Shown piece by piece: positions 1 to 7,653 of a DNA stretch of 37,877 nt. The stretch covers positions 1 through 37,877 of the forward strand of contig JAEXAJ010000230.1 in assembly GCA_023458215.1 (NCBI GenBank), in the 5' to 3' direction. This DNA is from Bacteroidota bacterium. GTDB taxonomy: Bacteria; Bacteroidota; Bacteroidia; Bacteroidales; Bacteroidaceae. The notes beneath the pieces are model-generated. The model was given only the letters and a program-made list of their open reading frames with translations, had not been told where the DNA came from and made no database searches. Every line of letters begins with the position of its first letter. Position 1 is the first letter of the stretch. A program made the position numbers and the translations under genes.

Positions 1-40
1 GCACAATACTGCTTACATAAACATAAAGAGAATAAAGAAT

Positions 41-745
41 ATGAGTACAAGAAATGTAAAATTAGGGATAATAGCAATCACGTTATTATCAATGGCAATG
101 CCTTTCAAGGCTAAAGCACAAGACAAAGTAGAAGCATCGGTAGGTGCTGACCTCGTAAGCGGATACATCTGGCGTGGTCAGGATTTGGGAGGCGTAAGCA
201 TCCAGCCAAGCGCATCCGTCTCTTTCAAGGGTTTCTCTCTGGAAGCATGGGGATCGGTAGGGTTTGAAAGTAAAGACGATAAAGAGTTCGACCTCACATT
301 AGGCTACTCAACCGGAGGTTTCAGTGTGTCGGTAACAGATTACTGGTTCAACAGCGGTCCCGGATATTTCAGATACGGCACACGCAACACGGCACATGTA
401 TTCGAAGGACAGATTGGTTATGATTTCGGTCCGCTAGCCGTAAACTGGTACACTAACTTTGCCGGAGCGGACGGATTGAACAATGACGGTGACAGAGCTT
501 ATTCCTCCTACCTTTCTATTGCCGCTCCCTTCCGGTTGGGTGGTCTGGACTGGACAGCCGAAGTAGGTGCAACTCCCTGGGCTACCGATTTCTATGGAGC
601 CAACGGTTTTGCCGTATGCGACATCAGCCTGGGAGCAAGCAAAGACATCAAAATCACCGACTCATTCTCGCTCCCCTTGTTTGCCAAAGCAACCTGGAAC
701 CCAAGATCAGAAGGTGCATACTTCGTTGTAGGTTTAAGTTTCTAG
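41..745 (+). CDS. TorF-like outer membrane beta-barrel protein
   Basis: This 234-residue protein has an N-terminal signal peptide (basic start, hydrophobic stretch, cleavage near AKAQ at about residue 27). The rest is rich in alternating aromatic/hydrophobic strands such as SGYIWRGQDLGG, and it ends in Phe, the usual terminal signal for outer membrane barrel insertion. The SGYxWRG motif is typical of the TorF/Gcw_chp family of putative porins. It lies 23 bp upstream of the P-II gene and is probably co-transcribed with glnK and amtB, so it may be an outer membrane pore for nitrogen sources; that role is inferred from position only. The promoter is outside or at the very edge of the window. Confidence 0.8.
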   Translation: MSTRNVKLGIIAITLLSMAMPFKAKAQDKVEASVGADLVSGYIWRGQDLGGVSIQPSASVSFKGFSLEAWGSVGFESKDDKEFDLTLGYSTGGFSVSVTDYWFNSGPGYFRYGTRNTAHVFEGQIGYDFGPLAVNWYTNFAGADGLNNDGDRAYSSYLSIAAPFRLGGLDWTAEVGATPWATDFYGANGFAVCDISLGASKDIKITDSFSLPLFAKATWNPRSEGAYFVVGLSF

Positions 746-768
746 CTAACTGTAATATAGTTTAAGGT

Positions 769-1125
769 ATGAAAAAGATTGAAGCAATTATCCGCAAAAC
801 AAAATTCGAGGAGGTGAAAGACGCCCTCCTCGAAGCGGACATCGAATGGTTCTCTTACTATGACGTAAGGGGCATCGGGAAATCCCGGCAAGCGCGTATT
901 TATCGTGGTGTGATGTATGACACCAGTTCCATCGAACGAACACTCATCTCCGTTGTGGTGCGCGACAAGAATGCGGAGAAGACCGTACAAGCCATCATCA
1001 AATCCGCACAAACCGGCGAAATAGGCGACGGACGTATCTTCGTCATCCCTATTGAAGACGCCATCCGCATCCGCACTGCCGAAAGGGGCGATATCGCCCT
1101 CTACAATGCCGAACAAGAAAGATAA
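769..1125 (+). CDS. glnK: P-II family nitrogen regulatory protein (GlnK/GlnB type)
   Basis: This is a 118-residue P-II signal protein that senses 2-oxoglutarate and ATP/ADP and normally plugs AmtB. It has the typical start MKKIEAIIRK, a T-loop region VRGIGKSRQ...YRGVMY with Tyr45 and Tyr50 at the places of Tyr46 and Tyr51 of E. coli GlnB, and the C-terminal signature TGEIGDGRIFV followed by IRIRTAERGD. The T-loop differs from the usual GRQKGHTE sequence and is one residue shorter. It sits directly before amtB (42 bp gap), the classic glnK-amtB pairing, so GlnK is the more likely paralogue. Whether the loop is uridylylated cannot be told from the sequence. Confidence 0.95.
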   Translation: MKKIEAIIRKTKFEEVKDALLEADIEWFSYYDVRGIGKSRQARIYRGVMYDTSSIERTLISVVVRDKNAEKTVQAIIKSAQTGEIGDGRIFVIPIEDAIRIRTAERGDIALYNAEQER

Positions 1126-1167
1126 ACTTCAGGCATAAATACAAGTACAACTAAATTCAAAGACATT

Positions 1168-2553
1168 ATGGACAAATATGTAAAATGCAGTCATGCCGGA
1201 CTGTGTGTAGCCCTTGGTATGCTTATGGCTTTCTGCTTCACCACAGATATTGCAGCACAAGATTCCGTTGTAGCGGATAGTGTAACGGCAACTCCCGATA
1301 ACGTAGGAGAATTGGCCAACGGACTAAACACCGTATGGATGCTGCTCGCAGCCATGCTGGTATTCTTCATGCAACCGGGCTTCGCACTGGTTGAAGCCGG
1401 TTTTACCCGGGTAAAGAACACCGCCAACATCTTGATGAAGAACCTCGTGGACTTCATGTTCGGTAGTTTGCTCTATTGGCTCATCGGTTTTGGTTTGATG
1501 TTCGGTGTAGGCGGATTCATCGGGATGCCTCATTTCATGGACCTCGGTTTTTATGACGGTGAGGGACTTCCTTCAGAAGGATTCCTCGTATTTCAAACTG
1601 TATTTTGCGCAACAGCCTCCACCATCGTATCAGGTGCTATGGCAGAGCGTACCAAGTTTTCCATGTATCTGATTTACACTGTCTTCATCAGTGTACTGAT
1701 TTATCCGATTTCGGGTCACTGGACTTGGGGCGGCGGTTGGCTGATGAACGGCGAAGCAGGTTCATTCATGATGGATACTTTCGGAACCACTTTCCATGAC
1801 TTTGCCGGTTCTACTATCGTCCACTCCGTTGGAGGTTGGATAGCCTTGGTCGGCGCTGCCATCCTTGGTCCGCGTATCGGTAAGTATAGTAAAGACGGGA
1901 ATTCCAAAGCCATCCCCGGACATAACCTGACGATTGCGGCACTCGGTGTATTTATCCTTTGGTTCGGATGGTTCGGGTTCAACCCCGGTTCGCAGTTGGC
2001 AGCAGCCACTACAGCCGACCAAGAGGCTATCTCACACGTGTTCCTGACAACTAACCTGGCAGCCTGTGCAGGTGGTTTCTTCGCTCTTTGTGTCAGTTGG
2101 CTGAAATACAGCAAGCCGTCTTTGTCTCTTACATTAAATGGTATTCTAGCAGGTTTGGTAGGCATCACGGCAGGATGCGACGCTGTTTCGGCAACGGGTG
2201 CGGTGATTATCGGTGCTATCTGTGGCGTAGTGATGATCTTTTCAGTAGAGTTCATCGACAGGGTGCTGAAGATTGACGATCCCGTAGGCGCAAGTTCGGT
2301 ACACGGCGTTTGCGGTTGTCTGGGAACGATCCTTACCGGTTTGTTCTCTACGAGCCAAGGACTATTCTATGGTGCAGGTGCAGGCTTCCTCGGCGCACAG
2401 GTGTTCGGCGCATTGGTCGTAGGTTGCTGGGCAGCCGGTATGGGTTACCTCATCTTCAAGAGCCTCGACAAGATCCACGGACTGCGCGTCTCCAGACGAG
2501 TAGAAGAAGAGGGAGTGGATATTTACGAACATGGAGAATCAGCATACAACTAA
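1168..2553 (+). CDS. amtB: Ammonium transporter AmtB
   Basis: This is a 461-residue inner membrane ammonium channel. A cleavable signal peptide (to about residue 30, DIAAQ) precedes the usual bundle of about 11 membrane helices. Visible hallmarks are the FQTVFCATASTIVSGAMAER segment with the periplasmic Phe gate region, FHDFAGSTIVHSVGG with the conserved Asp and first pore His, and SVHGVCG with the second pore His. A short cytosolic C-terminal tail (RVEEEGVDIYEHGESAYN) would contact GlnK. It follows glnK and precedes glnN, completing an uptake-assimilation cluster. The stop codon is followed after 3 bp by a heptamer repeat element. Confidence 0.97.
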   Translation: MDKYVKCSHAGLCVALGMLMAFCFTTDIAAQDSVVADSVTATPDNVGELANGLNTVWMLLAAMLVFFMQPGFALVEAGFTRVKNTANILMKNLVDFMFGSLLYWLIGFGLMFGVGGFIGMPHFMDLGFYDGEGLPSEGFLVFQTVFCATASTIVSGAMAERTKFSMYLIYTVFISVLIYPISGHWTWGGGWLMNGEAGSFMMDTFGTTFHDFAGSTIVHSVGGWIALVGAAILGPRIGKYSKDGNSKAIPGHNLTIAALGVFILWFGWFGFNPGSQLAAATTADQEAISHVFLTTNLAACAGGFFALCVSWLKYSKPSLSLTLNGILAGLVGITAGCDAVSATGAVIIGAICGVVMIFSVEFIDRVLKIDDPVGASSVHGVCGCLGTILTGLFSTSQGLFYGAGAGFLGAQVFGALVVGCWAAGMGYLIFKSLDKIHGLRVSRRVEEEGVDIYEHGESAYN

Positions 2554-2556
2554 TAT

Positions 2557-2680
2557 AGTGATGAGTGATGAGTTATAAGTTATGAGTTATGTGCTTGTGT
2601 TCTCTTTCGGGTTGATAGCGTAGCTCCATTACAAACAAATAACTTATAACTAATAACTTACAACTAACAACTTATAATTC
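2557..2680. repeat. Heptamer-armed palindromic intergenic element, copy A
   Basis: This fills the amtB-glnN gap. The left arm is tandem 7-nt units (AGTGATG, AGTTATA, AGTTATG). The core runs TGCTTGTGTTCTC through GATAGCGTAGC to ATTACAAACAAA. The right arm is the complementary units (TAACTTA, TAACTAA). The arms can pair as a long A+T-rich hairpin. The same design recurs at 4897, 8821, 10348, 12129 and 14513. Confidence 0.85.
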
Positions 2681-2689
2681 TTAAGTATT

Positions 2690-4879
2690 ATGTCAAAATT
2701 GAGATTCAGAGTAGTAGAGACGGCGTTCAAGAAACGCCCCGTTGCAGTGGCAGTTCCGGCGGAACGTCCGTCAGTGTATTTTGCCAAGTATGTGTTCAAT
2801 AAGGAAAAGATGTTCAGGTATCTGCCGAGTAAGGTTTATGCCAAGCTGACTGACGTTATTGAAAATGGCGCACCGCTAGATCGCAGCATCGCTGACGAAG
2901 TAGCAGCAGGTATGAAGAAGTGGGCGGTTGAAATGGGGGCAACCCACTATACGCACTGGTTCCACCCCTTGACCGAAGGTACTGCCGAAAAGCACGATGC
3001 TTTTGTAGAGCATGACGGCAAAGGCGGTGTGATGGAAGAATTCAGCGGCAAGCTGCTTGTACAGCAAGAGCCGGATGCTTCCAGTTTCCCTAACGGTGGC
3101 ATCCGCAATACTTTCGAAGCTCGCGGATACTCGGCATGGGATCCCTCCTCGCCTGCCTTTATTGTGGACGACACACTCTGTATCCCGACTATTTTCATTG
3201 CCTACACCGGTGAATCTTTGGACTACAAGGCGCCGTTGCTGAAAGCTCTGCGAGCCGTAGATAAAGCAGCGGTCGACGTTTGCCACTATTTCAATCCGGA
3301 TGTGAAGAAGGTAGTTGCTTATTTGGGTTGGGAACAGGAATATTTCCTGATCGACGAAGGTCTGTATGCCGCCCGTCCCGACTTGCTGATGACCGGACGC
3401 ACCCTGATGGGACATGAAAGTGCCAAGAACCAGCAGTTAGAAGACCATTATTTCGGAGCAATCCCTACACGTGTAGCCGAGTTTATGAAGGAGCTGGAAA
3501 TTGAAGCGCTCAAACTGGGTATTCCTGTTAAGACTCGTCACAATGAGGTAGCTCCCAACCAGTTCGAGCTAGCTCCCATCTTCGAGGAATGCAACCTGGC
3601 GGTGGACCACAACATGCTGATCATGGCACTGATGCGTAAGGTAGCCCGTCATCATGGTTTCCGCGTATTGCTGCACGAGAAGCCTTTCAAGGGTGTCAAT
3701 GGTAGCGGCAAGCATAATAACTGGTCGTTGGGCACCGACACCGGCATCCTGCTACATGCCCCCGGTAAGTTACCCGAAGACAACTTGCGTTTCATCACCT
3801 TCGTCGTGAATACCTTGATGGCTGTTTATCGTCACAACGGATTACTGAAAGCCAGCATCTCCAGCGCCACAAATGCCCACCGCCTGGGTGCAAACGAAGC
3901 ACCTCCCGCCATCATCTCTACTTTCTTGGGGAAACAATTGTCTCAAGTGTTGAAACATATTGAAGAGAGTACCAAGGATGATCTCGTAAGCCTCAGCGGC
4001 AAACAAGGCATGAAGCTGGATATTCCGCAAATCCCGGAATTGATGATTGACAATACCGACCGTAACCGTTCCAGCCCGTTTGCCTTCACGGGCAACCGCT
4101 TTGAATTCCGTGCCGTTGGTTCGGAAGCAAACTGTGCCTGCGCCATGATTGCCCTCAACTCAGCCATTGCGGAGCAATTGGTACAATTCAAAAAAGAGGT
4201 GGACGCGCTTATCGAGAAGGGCGAACCGAAGATTGCGGCTATCCTCGAAGTGATCCGCAACTACATCAAGATATGCAAGCCTATCCATTTCGATGGCAAT
4301 GGCTACAGCGACGAATGGAAAGCAGAAGCTGCCCGCCGTGGTTTGGATTGCGAAACCAGTGTCCCCGTTATCTTCGACAATTACCTGAAACCCGAAAGCA
4401 TTAAGATGTTCGAGTCCATCGGCATTATGAGCAAGAAGGAGCTCGAAGCCCGCAACGAAGTAAAATGGGAAATGTACACCAAGAAAATCCAAATCGAAGC
4501 TCGTGTTCTAGGAGACTTAGTAATGAACCACATCATACCGGTTGCTACAAAGTATCAAACGGATTTGGTCGACAATGTTTATAAGATGAAGGATCTCTTC
4601 CCCGCAGAGAAAGCTGCAAAACTATCTGCCAAGAACCTGGAACTCATCGAAGAGATTGCAGACCGCACGGCTTTCATCCAAGAGCATGTAAATGCTATGA
4701 TCGAAGCCCGTAAAGTTGCCAACAAAATTGAATGTGAACGTGAAAAAGCCATCGCCTACCACGACAAAATCGTGCCGATGATGGAAGAGATACGTTACCA
4801 CATCGACAAGTTGGAACTCATCGTTGACGACCAGATGTGGACATTACCTAAGTATAGAGAATTGTTGTTTATTAGATGA
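2690..4879 (+). CDS. glnN: Glutamine synthetase type III
   Basis: This 729-residue protein has the length of GSIII enzymes, which condense glutamate and ammonia with ATP in the cytoplasm. It carries the family-specific stretches EVAPNQFELAP (metal/glutamate site) and NGSGKHNNWSLG (the ATP/substrate loop), plus a C-terminal helical extension typical of type III. It contains NRSSPFAFTGNRFEFRAVGS, matching the GS arginine-containing active-site region. It lies downstream of glnK-amtB, separated only by a heptamer repeat, and its own intrinsic terminator follows at 5033. The start chosen is the ATG in SKLRFRVVE, just after the repeat. Confidence 0.97.
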   Translation: MSKLRFRVVETAFKKRPVAVAVPAERPSVYFAKYVFNKEKMFRYLPSKVYAKLTDVIENGAPLDRSIADEVAAGMKKWAVEMGATHYTHWFHPLTEGTAEKHDAFVEHDGKGGVMEEFSGKLLVQQEPDASSFPNGGIRNTFEARGYSAWDPSSPAFIVDDTLCIPTIFIAYTGESLDYKAPLLKALRAVDKAAVDVCHYFNPDVKKVVAYLGWEQEYFLIDEGLYAARPDLLMTGRTLMGHESAKNQQLEDHYFGAIPTRVAEFMKELEIEALKLGIPVKTRHNEVAPNQFELAPIFEECNLAVDHNMLIMALMRKVARHHGFRVLLHEKPFKGVNGSGKHNNWSLGTDTGILLHAPGKLPEDNLRFITFVVNTLMAVYRHNGLLKASISSATNAHRLGANEAPPAIISTFLGKQLSQVLKHIEESTKDDLVSLSGKQGMKLDIPQIPELMIDNTDRNRSSPFAFTGNRFEFRAVGSEANCACAMIALNSAIAEQLVQFKKEVDALIEKGEPKIAAILEVIRNYIKICKPIHFDGNGYSDEWKAEAARRGLDCETSVPVIFDNYLKPESIKMFESIGIMSKKELEARNEVKWEMYTKKIQIEARVLGDLVMNHIIPVATKYQTDLVDNVYKMKDLFPAEKAAKLSAKNLELIEEIADRTAFIQEHVNAMIEARKVANKIECEREKAIAYHDKIVPMMEEIRYHIDKLELIVDDQMWTLPKYRELLFIR

Positions 4880-4896
4880 GAAAATAGTTAAAAAAT

Positions 4897-5002
4897 AGTT
4901 GTGAGTTATAAGTTATGAGTTATTTGCTTGTGTTCTCCCTTCGGATTGATAGCGTAGCCCCATTACAAACAAATAACTTATAACTAATAACTCATAACTA
5001 AT
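4897..5002. repeat. Heptamer-armed palindromic intergenic element, copy B
   Basis: This starts shortly after the glnN stop. The left arm has AGTTATA/AGTTATG units. The core TTGCTTGTGTTCTCC...GATAGCGTAGCCCC...ACAAACAAA is nearly identical to copy A. The right arm has TAACTTATAACTAATAACTC units. It lies upstream of the intrinsic terminator, so it would be in the 3' end of the glnN transcript. Confidence 0.85.
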
Positions 5003-5032
5003 ATTTATTTTTGTTGGTTGTTTTAAGTTGCT

Positions 5033-5072
5033 GGAGGAGAGATGCCGTGAGGCACTTCTTCCTCCTTTTTTT
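5033..5072 (+). terminator. Intrinsic terminator after glnN
   Basis: A GGAGGA...TGCC stem pairs with GGCA...TCCTCC around a GTGA loop, with a small internal bulge, followed immediately by seven T. It ends the nitrogen cluster on the plus strand. Confidence 0.85.
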
Positions 5073-5107
5073 GTCCGATTGATAGTGCTGAAAGCAATAA
5101 AATAGAT

Positions 5108-5115
5108 TATCTTTG
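5108..5115 (+). promoter_or_regulatory. Bacteroidota -7 promoter element TATCTTTG
   Basis: TATCTTTG matches the Bacteroides -7 consensus TAnnTTTG and sits 28 bp before the ATG of the peptidase gene. The in-frame TTG at 5113 overlaps this element, so it cannot be the translation start; the ATG at 5143 is the start. No good -33 TTTG is seen at the usual spacing. Confidence 0.65.
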
Positions 5116-5142
5116 CCTTCCTATAAAACAACTAAGAATATT

Positions 5143-6441
5143 ATGAAGAATCTACGAACCTGTTATGCAGCACTCCTGCTGTTAGCACTTCTGTTTACAT
5201 CGGCATCTCTATCCGCACAGACGGAGTTGCAGCAAAAACTAAGTAAGATTTCCGCTATTACGGAAGTCAAACCCTTGGAATCTACAGAATTTGCCGAGAA
5301 GTATGTAACTTATTTCACTCAGCCTTTGGATCATCGGCATCCCGAAAAGGGGGACTTTCGCCAGCGCGTCATCGTTTCCCACGTAGGTTTCGACCGTCCC
5401 ACAGTGCTGGTTACCGAAGGATATGGCGCCGCTTACGCCCTCAACCCGAAGTACCGCGAAGAACTTTCCAAACTGCTCAATGCTAATATGATATTCGTGG
5501 AGTATCGCTACTTCCTCGAATCTACTCCCGAACCCAAAGACTGGCAATACCTGACTGCCGAAAGTTCTGCTGACGACCTGCACGCCGTGACTACCGCCCT
5601 GAAAAGCATCTATCCCGGCAAATGGATTGCAACGGGTATCAGCAAAGGCGGACAAACCTGTATGCTCTACCGCACTTTCTACCCGGACGATGTAGATATC
5701 TCGGTTCCTTACGTCGCCCCACTTTGTTATGCCGCCGAAGACGGACGCCATGAACCTTTCCTCCAAAAGGTTTCCACCGCCGACGACCGCAAAAAGATTG
5801 AAGACTTCCAACTGGAAGTTCTGAAACGCAAAGCCACCCTACTCCCCCGCTTCGAGAAATATTGCGAAGAGAAAGGACTCAAATTCCGTGCTCCTATCGA
5901 AGAAATTTACGATTACTCGGTACTGGAATATTCCTTTGCCCTTTGGCAATGGGGAACTCCTATCAGCAACATTCCGGCGACCACCGCATCGGATGATGAA
6001 ATCTTTGCCCATCTGCTAGACATCAGTAGCCCTGATTATTTTGTTGCAGATAGTCCGACTGCCTCGTTCTTTGTACAAGCCGCCCGTGAATTGGGATACT
6101 ATGGTTACGACGTACGCCCTTTCAAGAAATACCTCTCCATCAAGTCGAGCAAAGGCTATCTGCACCGCCTGATGCTGCCCGAAGAGTTGAAAGACTTGCC
6201 TTTTGACAAAACGCTGGGACGGAAGATTACGAAGTTCCTGAAAGAAAATGATCCGAAGATGATCTTCATCTACGGTGAGAACGACCCGTGGACGGCAGCC
6301 GGAGTAACTTGGCTGAAGGGTAAGAAGAACACACATGTCTTCATCGAACCGGGCGGAAGTCACCGGGCACGTATCAACACCCTGCCTGAAGCTCAAAAGC
6401 AAGAAGCCATATCCTTGATAAATAAGTGGTTGCAAGAATAA
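5143..6441 (+). CDS. Secreted S37-type (PS-10) serine peptidase
   Basis: From the ATG at 5143 this is a 432-residue exported alpha/beta-hydrolase resembling the S37 (PS-10, prolyl tripeptidyl/aminopeptidase-like) family. A signal peptide ends near SLSAQ. The nucleophile elbow is GISKGGQT, the typical G-x-S-x-G-G of S37. Earlier FVEYRYF and later YGENDPWTAAG (acid region) and GGSHRAR (probable catalytic His) fit the triad order Ser-Asp-His. It likely acts on proline-containing peptides in the periplasm or outside the cell; substrate is not shown by the sequence. It is monocistronic, with its own promoter and a hairpin directly after the stop. Confidence 0.85.
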   Translation: MKNLRTCYAALLLLALLFTSASLSAQTELQQKLSKISAITEVKPLESTEFAEKYVTYFTQPLDHRHPEKGDFRQRVIVSHVGFDRPTVLVTEGYGAAYALNPKYREELSKLLNANMIFVEYRYFLESTPEPKDWQYLTAESSADDLHAVTTALKSIYPGKWIATGISKGGQTCMLYRTFYPDDVDISVPYVAPLCYAAEDGRHEPFLQKVSTADDRKKIEDFQLEVLKRKATLLPRFEKYCEEKGLKFRAPIEEIYDYSVLEYSFALWQWGTPISNIPATTASDDEIFAHLLDISSPDYFVADSPTASFFVQAARELGYYGYDVRPFKKYLSIKSSKGYLHRLMLPEELKDLPFDKTLGRKITKFLKENDPKMIFIYGENDPWTAAGVTWLKGKKNTHVFIEPGGSHRARINTLPEAQKQEAISLINKWLQE

Positions 6442-6447
6442 AAAAAC

Positions 6448-6478
6448 AGATGATGTGTTTGACCCAAACACATCATCT
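6448..6478. terminator. Perfect 14-bp hairpin after the peptidase gene
   Basis: AGATGATGTGTTTG and CAAACACATCATCT pair perfectly around ACC, beginning 6 bp after the stop codon inside an A-rich start. It lacks a strong downstream T-run, so it is more likely one part of the compound structure with 6488-6548 than a textbook terminator. Confidence 0.6.
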
Positions 6479-6487
6479 ATTCCATGC

Positions 6488-6548
6488 AAACAGACCATGC
6501 ATTTGGGGTAAACAGATCATCTGTTTCCAACCAACGCATGGTCTGTTT
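6488..6548. terminator. Nested hairpin, probable bidirectional terminator
   Basis: Outer arms AAACAGACCATGC and GCATGGTCTGTTT (13 bp, perfect) enclose an inner palindrome AAACAGAT-C-ATCTGTTT (6510-6526). A T-run follows on the plus strand. It lies between convergent genes (peptidase and hdeD-like), where a two-way terminator is expected. Words such as AAACAGA and GATGATGTGTTTG are reused between the hairpins. Confidence 0.7.
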
Positions 6549-6550
6549 TT

Positions 6551-7135
6551 TTATTCTATAATTTCAGCATCTTCTACATTATTAATTTCTCTTGAAGGAG
6601 CATCTTTCGCACCCGGTGCTTTCGGACGAAGTCGGGTAAATTTAAACCAGTTCAGCAATTCCGAAGCTGCATAAATCAAACTACTGACACCAATAATGAT
6701 AAATGCCGTAGAGCGTACTCCCGTAGGATTGAACAGCGCAAGCAGTCCGGCAAGCAAAATCAGCACCGGAACAATATAGAATCCGGTGGGAACCGATGTC
6801 CAGCGACGTGCCGCCGAAAGCGAGGCAATCTGTTGCACCCCTCCCATCACCAGGATAAATCCTAATACAAACGTCAGCAGGTCGGCAAAAAAACCGGGCA
6901 TAATGATTAACCACAAGCCAAACAGCAAACTACCCACTCCCTCGATAGGAAAGCGGCGGCGCATTTCGGCACTTTGCGCAAAGTATCCTATAATACTGAT
7001 AAGCGATGGCACCAGGAAAATGACGCCTATCGTAATCACAAAATAATCACTGGCTTGGTCGGGAAACATCACCAACACCAAACCGATTACAAGCGCACAA
7101 ATCACACGCAAAAATGAGTAACTTAATCCTTTCAT
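6551..7135 (-). CDS. HdeD/DUF308 family integral membrane protein
   Basis: This minus-strand protein of 194 residues (starting MKGLSYSF) has about six hydrophobic segments in three pairs, the repeated two-helix pattern of DUF308/HdeD proteins, with family-like phrases such as GVIFLVPSLISIIGYF, LLFGLWLIIMPGFF and FILVMGGVQQI. An in-frame ATG at 7162 exists, but it abuts a near-consensus -7 element (TATCTTCG on this strand), so 7135 is preferred. HdeD relatives are linked to acid or envelope stress in enterics; function here is unknown. The C-terminal tail is hydrophilic and charged. Confidence 0.75.
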   Translation of the reverse strand: MKGLSYSFLRVICALVIGLVLVMFPDQASDYFVITIGVIFLVPSLISIIGYFAQSAEMRRRFPIEGVGSLLFGLWLIIMPGFFADLLTFVLGFILVMGGVQQIASLSAARRWTSVPTGFYIVPVLILLAGLLALFNPTGVRSTAFIIIGVSSLIYAASELLNWFKFTRLRPKAPGAKDAPSREINNVEDAEIIE

Positions 7136-7199
7136 GAGTCTATGTTTTTTGCGAAGATACATTAATTATTTAACAAGTCCGCGCGAATATCCTGAAAAA

Positions 7200-7307
7200 T
7201 CAATTTGTAGTGAACCATGCATTAATATCTTCAGCTATAAAAAGCCAATACAATAATAAAAGTATCGCGATGACCACACCAATGGCTACTAACTGTTTTC
7301 TTTTCAT
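7200..7307 (-). CDS. Small single-pass membrane protein (35 aa)
   Basis: This minus-strand short frame starts MKRKQLVAIGVV and ends AWFTTN. It has a basic N-terminus, one clear transmembrane helix (about residues 6-25, VAIGVVIAILLLLYWLF) and a short acidic/aromatic tail. A purine-rich GGAGAAAGGAA lies about 8 bp upstream of the ATG, good for this genome type. It sits 64 bp upstream of the hdeD-like gene on the same strand and could be co-transcribed. No function can be assigned; the start context and helix are the evidence that it is real. Confidence 0.55.
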   Translation of the reverse strand: MKRKQLVAIGVVIAILLLLYWLFIAEDINAWFTTN

Positions 7308-7354
7308 TGTTTGTTCCTTTCTCCGTTAAGTTTATGTTTACTTTATTTCTTTTC

Positions 7355-7385
7355 TTAGAACAATATTTTAAGAAAAATGTTCTAA
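7355..7385. promoter_or_regulatory. Inverted repeat TTAGAACA-N15-TGTTCTAA
   Basis: A perfect 8-bp dyad with a 15-bp A+T-rich spacer lies between the divergent small membrane protein gene and the trp promoter. It could be an operator or part of the small gene's promoter region. Regulator unknown. Confidence 0.4.
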
Positions 7386-7407
7386 CAAGAAAAAAAGTAA
7401 GTTTTAT

Positions 7408-7438
7408 TTTGGCGTTTCAAACATAGTGCTTATATTTG
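7408..7438 (+). promoter_or_regulatory. trp operon promoter (TTTG-N19-TATATTTG)
   Basis: TTTG at 7408-7411 and TATATTTG at 7431-7438 are separated by 19 bp, matching the Bacteroides -33/-7 consensus and spacing. Transcription would start near 7445, just ahead of the leader peptide ATG at 7463. Confidence 0.8.
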
Positions 7439-7462
7439 CCCCGTGTTAAAACAAAAAAGACA

Positions 7463-7525
7463 ATGAAAACAATGTTAGTAAATACATATTGGTGGTGGCA
7501 CTCATTACAACTCCGACAGTCGTAA
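7463..7525 (+). CDS. trpL: trp operon leader peptide (three consecutive Trp codons)
   Basis: This 20-codon frame reads MKTMLVNTYWWWHSLQLRQS and stops with TAA. Three adjacent TGG codons (7490-7498) follow a Tyr codon; Trp is rare, so this run directly upstream of trp genes is very unlikely to be chance. It lies between the promoter and a strong terminator stem. Its last codons CGA CAG (7514-7519) are complementary to CTGTCG in the 5' arm of the terminator (7580-7585). A ribosome stalled on the Trp codons would leave this segment free to form an antiterminator, whereas a ribosome at the stop codon would cover it. The pairing is inferred by eye. Confidence 0.85.
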   Translation: MKTMLVNTYWWWHSLQLRQS

Positions 7526-7567
7526 GGGAGCAGCGCTCGTATGTATATATGTAATATATAAATAGAA

Positions 7568-7614
7568 AAAGAAAGAGCCCTGTCGCAACCTGCGACAGGG
7601 CTCTTTCTTTTTTT
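7568..7614 (+). terminator. trp attenuator: intrinsic terminator
   Basis: A perfect 20-bp stem (AAAGAAAGAGCCCTGTCGCA with its complement, 7568-7587 and 7591-7610) around an ACC loop runs into T residues. It lies 43 bp after the leader peptide stop and 40 bp before trpB. Position and the leader peptide make it the attenuator of the trp operon. Confidence 0.9.
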
Positions 7615-7653
7615 GCCGAAATAAATTTTGAAGAATATAAAACCATACAGAAT

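Noticed and set aside
742..1116. 124-codon minus-strand frame opposite glnK
   Set aside because: It fully overlaps the well-supported P-II gene; its peptide shows no family features and is a shadow of codon use.
7445..7653. Riboswitch or T-box ahead of trpB
   Set aside because: No T-box specifier or TGGNACC-type antiterminator bulge was seen; the leader peptide with three Trp codons explains the terminator better.
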